A stretch of DNA of 64,000 nt from Clostridiales bacterium (lineage in GTDB: Bacteria > Bacillota > Clostridia > Oscillospirales > CAG-272). This document shows positions 59,574 through 64,000 of this stretch, piece after piece (position 1 is the first letter of the stretch; each line of letters opens with the position of its first letter). The stretch spans positions 1 through 64,000 of the forward strand of contig JAAZIU010000013.1 in the NCBI GenBank assembly GCA_012800735.1, in the 5' to 3' direction. The position numbers and the translations under genes are program-made. A model generated the notes under the pieces. It ran no database searches, had not been told where the DNA came from, and saw only the letters and a program-made list of their open reading frames with translations.

Positions 59574-59602
59574 TTGACAAAAACTCGGGTTTATCATATA
59601 AT
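59574..59602 (+). promoter_or_regulatory. Sigma-A promoter, perfect consensus
   Basis: TTGACA (59574-59579), 17 bp, TATAAT (59597-59602). Confidence 0.85.
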
Positions 59603-59642
59603 ATATTCTGACAAATGACGCGGACGAGGGGAGGGTAATTTT

Positions 59643-60191
59643 TTGGACAGTCTGCCGCATCCGAGGATTTACAATGTCTTTGAGATGCCACCGCCCGAAT
59701 GCTTTGACAAAGCTTACAGCTGTTTTATCACCGGACACCGAGATTTTTATCCCACAGCCGAGGCGCGGAGTCTTCTTTCAAATCAGCTTGATGATATGAT
59801 AAAATACGGTATCGACCATTTTTATATAGGCGGGGCAAAAGGCTTTGATACGCTTGCCGAAATGATGATCTGCGCAAGAAAATACGAAAATCCGAAGATT
59901 AAGCTGAGTCTTGCTCTGCCCTTTCCCGGTTATACGCACAAGGAAGACGAGAAGCTCAGAGCGCAATTTGAAGTAATCACAAGACTTGCTGACGAGATAT
60001 TCTATGTTTGTCCGAAATTCTCAAAGGAGAGCTATCAGAAGCGCAACGAATTCATGGCCGACCGCTGCGATTTCTGCATTTGCTGGCTGGAAAAACAAAG
60101 CGGCGGAACGGTAAATGCGGTCGCATACGCGCGAAGACGCGGACTGCGTATTTTTAATCTTGCCGACAATCAGGTTAAACTCGAAATATGA
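59643..60191 (+). CDS. SLOG-superfamily (DUF1273/YpsA-like) protein, TTG start
   Basis: SCFITGHRDFY; HFYIGGAKGFDTLAEMMICARKYENPKIKLSLALPFPGY; FCICWLEKQSGGTVNAVAYARRRGLRI; SD ggggagggt. Confidence 0.82.
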   Translation: MDSLPHPRIYNVFEMPPPECFDKAYSCFITGHRDFYPTAEARSLLSNQLDDMIKYGIDHFYIGGAKGFDTLAEMMICARKYENPKIKLSLALPFPGYTHKEDEKLRAQFEVITRLADEIFYVCPKFSKESYQKRNEFMADRCDFCICWLEKQSGGTVNAVAYARRRGLRIFNLADNQVKLEI

Positions 60192-60193
60192 AG

Positions 60194-60220
60194 GTCATAC
60201 GTTTATCGTATGGCTTTTTT
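60194..60220. terminator. Terminator between SLOG gene (+) and SBP gene (-)
   Basis: gtcatacg tttat cgtatggc then tttttt. Confidence 0.75.
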
Positions 60221-61859
60221 ATTCTGCCGTTGTCGGTCTTCTTGTTTCGAATTTTTCGGCGTTCATCTCTGCGACATTCGACATGGTAGCACTTACGGCT
60301 GCCGCATAGTCCCTGCCTGTTTTAACGCAGGAGCGCATAAGTTTATAACCGGCGTCGCCGACATAAGGTAAAGCTTCGCCGAAATTAACGGCAAAGTCGA
60401 CATAAGTTCTACCCTTTTCATTGCGCGCAAGAACGATATCCAGCATATTCAGCGTATCGCCGTCGCGAATAACATCGCGGGCAAGCTCGTCGTACCAGAC
60501 ATCTTCGATAAAGTTATACGACGCAGCGTTTGCCGCCTGCAAGAACAGACCGGCGTTTTTTGCCGTCGCGGAATTCTTTATAACTGCGAGAACCGGAAGC
60601 GTTCTGTCGACATAACTGTAATAATGCTTCTGTGATGCCGTATTTTTCGGAAGCGGAAGAACTCCCCAGTCGTCCTTCATATCTGAAAACGCAGAGATCA
60701 TATATGTATGATCGATATAAAACAGCAGCTTACCCATGTAAAAAGCAGTTCTTGCGCCGTCGGGGGTATAAGAGCCGGTGCCGCCGTCGAAGGCGACGCC
60801 GTCTTTGTATATCAGCTGTCTCATTCTTTCGACAAGCTTTGTTACGTTTGATGTAACCGTCCGCTGCGCCGGTATCCGTCCGAGCGACGTTGCAAAAAAG
60901 TTTTCGCCCGACGAAGCGAACAGCGCGTCTATAATTCCGTCTTCTGCAAGCTGCGCGCCGAATCCGTAATATCCGGCTGCCTTTGCCGAAAGACAATACT
61001 CCCTGAATTTATCCTGCGTCCACTCGTCGTTGTAAGCGAGGGCGTAAGGCGATTCAAGACTTAGGGTATTAATAAGAGATTTGTTGAAATAAAGACAGTA
61101 ATAATAATTCGGACTTTCATTCAGGTCGCCGTATGCCCCCCAGATATTATACTGAGTGGTTGTCTGAGCCATTGCTGCAGAGTCGAAGTAGGGCGCGCTG
61201 TAATTGGTAAACGGAAGCGAGCGAAGATTCAAAAGCAAACCGCTCATCGCAAAGCTGCCGAGCCAATTTTGAGGCACAGCGATAAGGTCGGTGTAATAGT
61301 CGCCGCTCATAACCGCCAGCCGTGTATTTGCGTAAATCTCGGATACCGGTGTGTCGATGGCGATTATCCGAGTATTGTATTTCTCCTCGACCATCTCGTT
61401 GCGCTCGATTCGGGCGTTATCGACCGGATCGCCGACGCTGTCCGGCATGAAAATCGAGGCGTCGGATGTCATTATCGTCACTGCAACTCCGCCGAAGTCA
61501 TCGGCGGTCAACGCTTCAAGATATTTATTTGCTATCGCAAAATTGTCCTGAAGAGTTACCGGTACAACCTGACCGAAGGGTTGAGGCGCCGGCTGCGTTA
61601 CGATTTCCGCGCCGTCCGGCAGCGTCATCGCCTCGGTTACTTCGGTTTCCTCGTTTTGCGGAGCTTCTTCCGACTCCGTCGTCTGCGGAGGATAAATATC
61701 CGGGTTTACTTCTATCGTTGTTACCGGGGTGCCGTCAAGGCGTTTGTTTACCGTAATAACGGAACTGCAGCCGAATACCGAAGCAAATAAAACTGCTGCC
61801 AGTCCGCAGATAAAAATTCTCTTAAACAATTTACCGATTTTATTATTAAAAAGGAGTGA
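60219..61859 (-). CDS. Orphan extracellular solute-binding lipoprotein (family 1-like)
   Basis: Signal and lipobox FASVFGCSS after start MSLLFNNKIGKLFKR (61859); Thr/Glu-rich linker; SBP-like body GVAFDGGTGSYTPDGARTAFYMGKLLFYIDHTY. Confidence 0.75.
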   Translation of the reverse strand, partial: SLLFNNKIGKLFKRIFICGLAAVLFASVFGCSSVITVNKRLDGTPVTTIEVNPDIYPPQTTESEEAPQNEETEVTEAMTLPDGAEIVTQPAPQPFGQVVPVTLQDNFAIANKYLEALTADDFGGVAVTIMTSDASIFMPDSVGDPVDNARIERNEMVEEKYNTRIIAIDTPVSEIYANTRLAVMSGDYYTDLIAVPQNWLGSFAMSGLLLNLRSLPFTNYSAPYFDSAAMAQTTTQYNIWGAYGDLNESPNYYYCLYFNKSLINTLSLESPYALAYNDEWTQDKFREYCLSAKAAGYYGFGAQLAEDGIIDALFASSGENFFATSLGRIPAQRTVTSNVTKLVERMRQLIYKDGVAFDGGTGSYTPDGARTAFYMGKLLFYIDHTYMISAFSDMKDDWGVLPLPKNTASQKHYYSYVDRTLPVLAVIKNSATAKNAGLFLQAANAASYNFIEDVWYDELARDVIRDGDTLNMLDIVLARNEKGRTYVDFAVNFGEALPYVGDAGYKLMRSCVKTGRDYAAAVSATMSNVAEMNAEKFETRRPTTAE

Positions 61860-63105
61860 CATCACATTCGTTTTCTTTGAGATAACCGTAATAACCGCTT
61901 TGACGCAGACGCTCAAGAGCTCTTCCGAATTTCTTCCTGGATGGCTCTTCGACAAGCGTAACGTCGTATCTGTCTCTTAATTCCGCTGCTTTCAGCTCTG
62001 CCGAGATAAAGCTTTCCTCGTGATTTTCAGTGTCATAAAACACAGCCACAGCCGGACGCAAGCCTTCAGCTTTATCTCCGCGGGCAGAGAGAATCGAGAA
62101 GATTCGCTCAAAACCGATTGAAAAACCGACCGCCGGGGTGTCTTCACCGGTGAACTTGCCTATAAGTCCGTCGTATCTGCCTCCGCCGGCAACCGAGCTG
62201 CCGAACGAAGCCGATACAATTTCAAACACAGTTCCGGTATAGTAGCCCTGACCTCTGACAAGAGTGGGATCATAAACGATATCAAGCGCCGGGTCGATGC
62301 GTTTGACCGCATTTATGATTTTTTTGAGGTTATCCGCCGTCTCTCCGGACACAGCCTCCGCTGCGTCTTCAAGGTTAAAGGGGGAGCGGCTCATAAGCTC
62401 TCTAAGAGCGGTTACAACCGTATCGGCGATTCCCTTTTCCGACATCTCCGCGCAAACGCCGTCCCAGCCGATTTTGTCGAGTTTATCAAGGACTATGCAA
62501 ACGGAATCGTTCATTTCGGAGCTTACGCCACAGGAGGATATGATTGCCTTTAAGAGAACTCTGTCGTTTATCCGGACGGTGAAATCGTCAAGCCCGATAC
62601 CTCTCAGCGCCCTTGCGGTCGTTAGTATAAGATCGACTTCGGCTGTGTAGGAGGAATCTCCTATAATATCGATATCGCACTGAACGAATTCCCGCATCCG
62701 CCCTTTCTGAGGGCGCTCGGCGCGATAAACCCTGTCAAGCTGAATGACTTTAAACGGAAGCGGCAGCTTTGCGCGGTTGTTGGCGTAATATCTTGAGAGA
62801 GGAAGGGTAAGGTCGTATCTCAGCCCCAGATCGCAGAAAGTGTTTTCCGAAGGCTCTGAAACCGTTTTTGCCTCCTCCGCTGCTGATATAAACTTATCTC
62901 CGCGTTTCATTATCTTGAATATCAGCGCGAGATTTTCGCCGCCGTCGCTGTTGTCAAGGTTATCGATATCCTCAAGAATCGGGGTGGATATCCTTGTATA
63001 TCCCGATGCGCGGTAAGCCTTTAAAATAATATCCTGCAGCCTGTCGCGGAGGGCAACCTCCTCGGGCAGGTAATCGTTTGTGCCTTTTACCGGTGTTATC
63101 TTCAT
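61846..63105 (-). CDS. hisS: Histidyl-tRNA synthetase-like protein with short C-terminal domain
   Basis: GTNDYLPEEVALRDRLQDIIL; LRYDLTLPLSRYYANN; RAERPQKGRMREFVQCDIDIIG; LVRGQGYYTGTVFEI. Confidence 0.82.
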   Translation of the reverse strand: MKITPVKGTNDYLPEEVALRDRLQDIILKAYRASGYTRISTPILEDIDNLDNSDGGENLALIFKIMKRGDKFISAAEEAKTVSEPSENTFCDLGLRYDLTLPLSRYYANNRAKLPLPFKVIQLDRVYRAERPQKGRMREFVQCDIDIIGDSSYTAEVDLILTTARALRGIGLDDFTVRINDRVLLKAIISSCGVSSEMNDSVCIVLDKLDKIGWDGVCAEMSEKGIADTVVTALRELMSRSPFNLEDAAEAVSGETADNLKKIINAVKRIDPALDIVYDPTLVRGQGYYTGTVFEIVSASFGSSVAGGGRYDGLIGKFTGEDTPAVGFSIGFERIFSILSARGDKAEGLRPAVAVFYDTENHEESFISAELKAAELRDRYDVTLVEEPSRKKFGRALERLRQSGYYGYLKENECDVTPF

Positions 63106-63109
63106 TTAT

Positions 63110-63550
63110 TTATCCTGTTTGTTGTTTTTTTTGCTTTTGCAGATCAAGCCAGTCCTGAAGTATTATCTGAGCGGAAAGGGTATCTATCACGCTCTTTCGT
63201 TTTTTTCCGCGGGTATCTGTCGCGTTGAGATATTCCGAAGCCGAAACGGTTGTCAGCCTCTCGTCGAATAACTCAACCTCGCGCCCGGAAATTTCTCTTA
63301 ATATCTCGGCGAATCGCCCCGCCTTTTCCGCCCGCGGTCCCGGAGTGCCGTCCATGTTGTAAGGACAGCCGATAACTATTTTAACTGCGTTATATTCATC
63401 GCAGTATCTTGTTATTTTATTTGCCAGATCGCGCATTCCGTTGGCCTTAAGGGTACACAGACCACCGGCTAAAAATCCCGATGCGTCGCTGACGGCAAGT
63501 CCGGTGCGGGTATCGCCGAAGTCGACTCCGATAACTCGTTTTTCTGTCAT
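63110..63550 (-). CDS. ruvX: Putative pre-16S rRNA nuclease / Holliday junction resolvase-like RuvX (YqgF)
   Basis: VIGVDFGDTRTGLAVSD; IGCPYNMDGTPGPRAEK; FDERLTTVSA; start refined to 63550. Confidence 0.92.
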   Translation of the reverse strand: MTEKRVIGVDFGDTRTGLAVSDASGFLAGGLCTLKANGMRDLANKITRYCDEYNAVKIVIGCPYNMDGTPGPRAEKAGRFAEILREISGREVELFDERLTTVSASEYLNATDTRGKKRKSVIDTLSAQIILQDWLDLQKQKKQQTG

Positions 63551-64000
63551 ATGTCGGTGTCTTCGACTTGCTTCGGCGGCGGGTAAATCGAATCGGCAAA
63601 TGCAACCGAGTCGACCGAGGCGACTGTCGGAGGCCATGCGCCGTACATTCTCGCTTCGTTCACTCCTTCGGTTATGTCTTTTATAAATTCCAGGAGATCA
63701 TTCCATACCGTTTCGCGGTCGGTCTCGTTTAGTATTTCATGGCGGTCGCCGGAGTAAATCTTTATCCTAAGGTCGTTTACCTCCCGCTCGTTTAAATCAT
63801 CGTAGACTTCATTCGGTCCCTTGCCGTTTCCGCCGACGGGGTCATCGGCTCCGGATATGATATATATCGGCAGCGATAAAGGAACTTTTTCCGCCCAGCC
63901 TTCTTCGGTAACATTTTTCATAAGCAGAAACTCCTGCCTGAAACCTTCGGCTGTAAACGGGAAGCCGCAGTATTTGTCTTCCGAATATTTCTTGACTATT
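63547..64000 (-). CDS. Alpha/beta hydrolase (lysophospholipase-like), C-terminal part; 5' end outside window
   Basis: Frame stays open to the window edge: IVKKYSEDKYCGFPFTAEGFRQEFLLMKNVTEEGWAEKVPLSLPIYIISGADDPVGGNGKG...IKIYSGDRHEILNE. Confidence 0.82.
   Translation of the reverse strand, partial: IVKKYSEDKYCGFPFTAEGFRQEFLLMKNVTEEGWAEKVPLSLPIYIISGADDPVGGNGKGPNEVYDDLNEREVNDLRIKIYSGDRHEILNETDRETVWNDLLEFIKDITEGVNEARMYGAWPPTVASVDSVAFADSIYPPPKQVEDTDI

Noticed and set aside
1-64000. CRISPR array, prophage, rRNA operon or defence island
   Set aside because: No regularly spaced repeats, phage structural genes, rRNA sequence or recognised defence genes were seen.

Overview
This 64 kb window is a low-mobility chromosomal segment, probably from an uncultured Clostridia/Oscillospirales-like Firmicute (inferred from DivIVA, SpoVG, tig-clpP-clpX, Trk and BspA-like proteins and sigma-A promoters). 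Main contents, left to right: the 3' end of an IS transposase; tmk; two large surface proteins (DUF5722-like and BspA-like LRR); a complete oligopeptide ABC operon (SBP-OppB-OppC-OppD-OppF plus a small membrane ORF); a Na+-pumping biotin decarboxylase/transcarboxylase operon (MmdA-like, OadG, BCCP, OadB, OadA); clpX-clpP-tig; FGGY kinase; metallophosphoesterases; DivIVA; RecQ; two tandem TrkH genes plus TrkA; sialidase-like protein; ComEC-type MBL hydrolase; branched-chain amino-acid (Liv) ABC operon; secreted FKBP; XylA; ABC exporter; MATE; tRNA-Trp(CCA); M48-like peptidase; DapA-like aldolase; a glycosidase-like protein; sugar isomerase plus GH51 arabinofuranosidase; AAC(3)-like protein and amidohydrolase; MurC; SpoVG; SLOG/YpsA-like protein; orphan SBP; HisS-like protein; RuvX; partial lysophospholipase. 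I see no CRISPR array, prophage or rRNA. The best leads are: (1) both tandem trkH genes appear to start at a conserved AUA codon behind a Shine-Dalgarno site; (2) a terminator whose loop contains the -35 box of the tig promoter; (3) a roughly 275-aa extracytoplasmic insert in OppC, made of about four degenerate repeats and paired with an insert in its SBP; (4) a carboxyltransferase with degenerate acyl-CoA motifs inside an otherwise complete Na+ pump operon; (5) a HisRS-like protein with a truncated C-terminal domain, overlapping an orphan SBP gene. Family calls come from reading the sequences; no database search was run.
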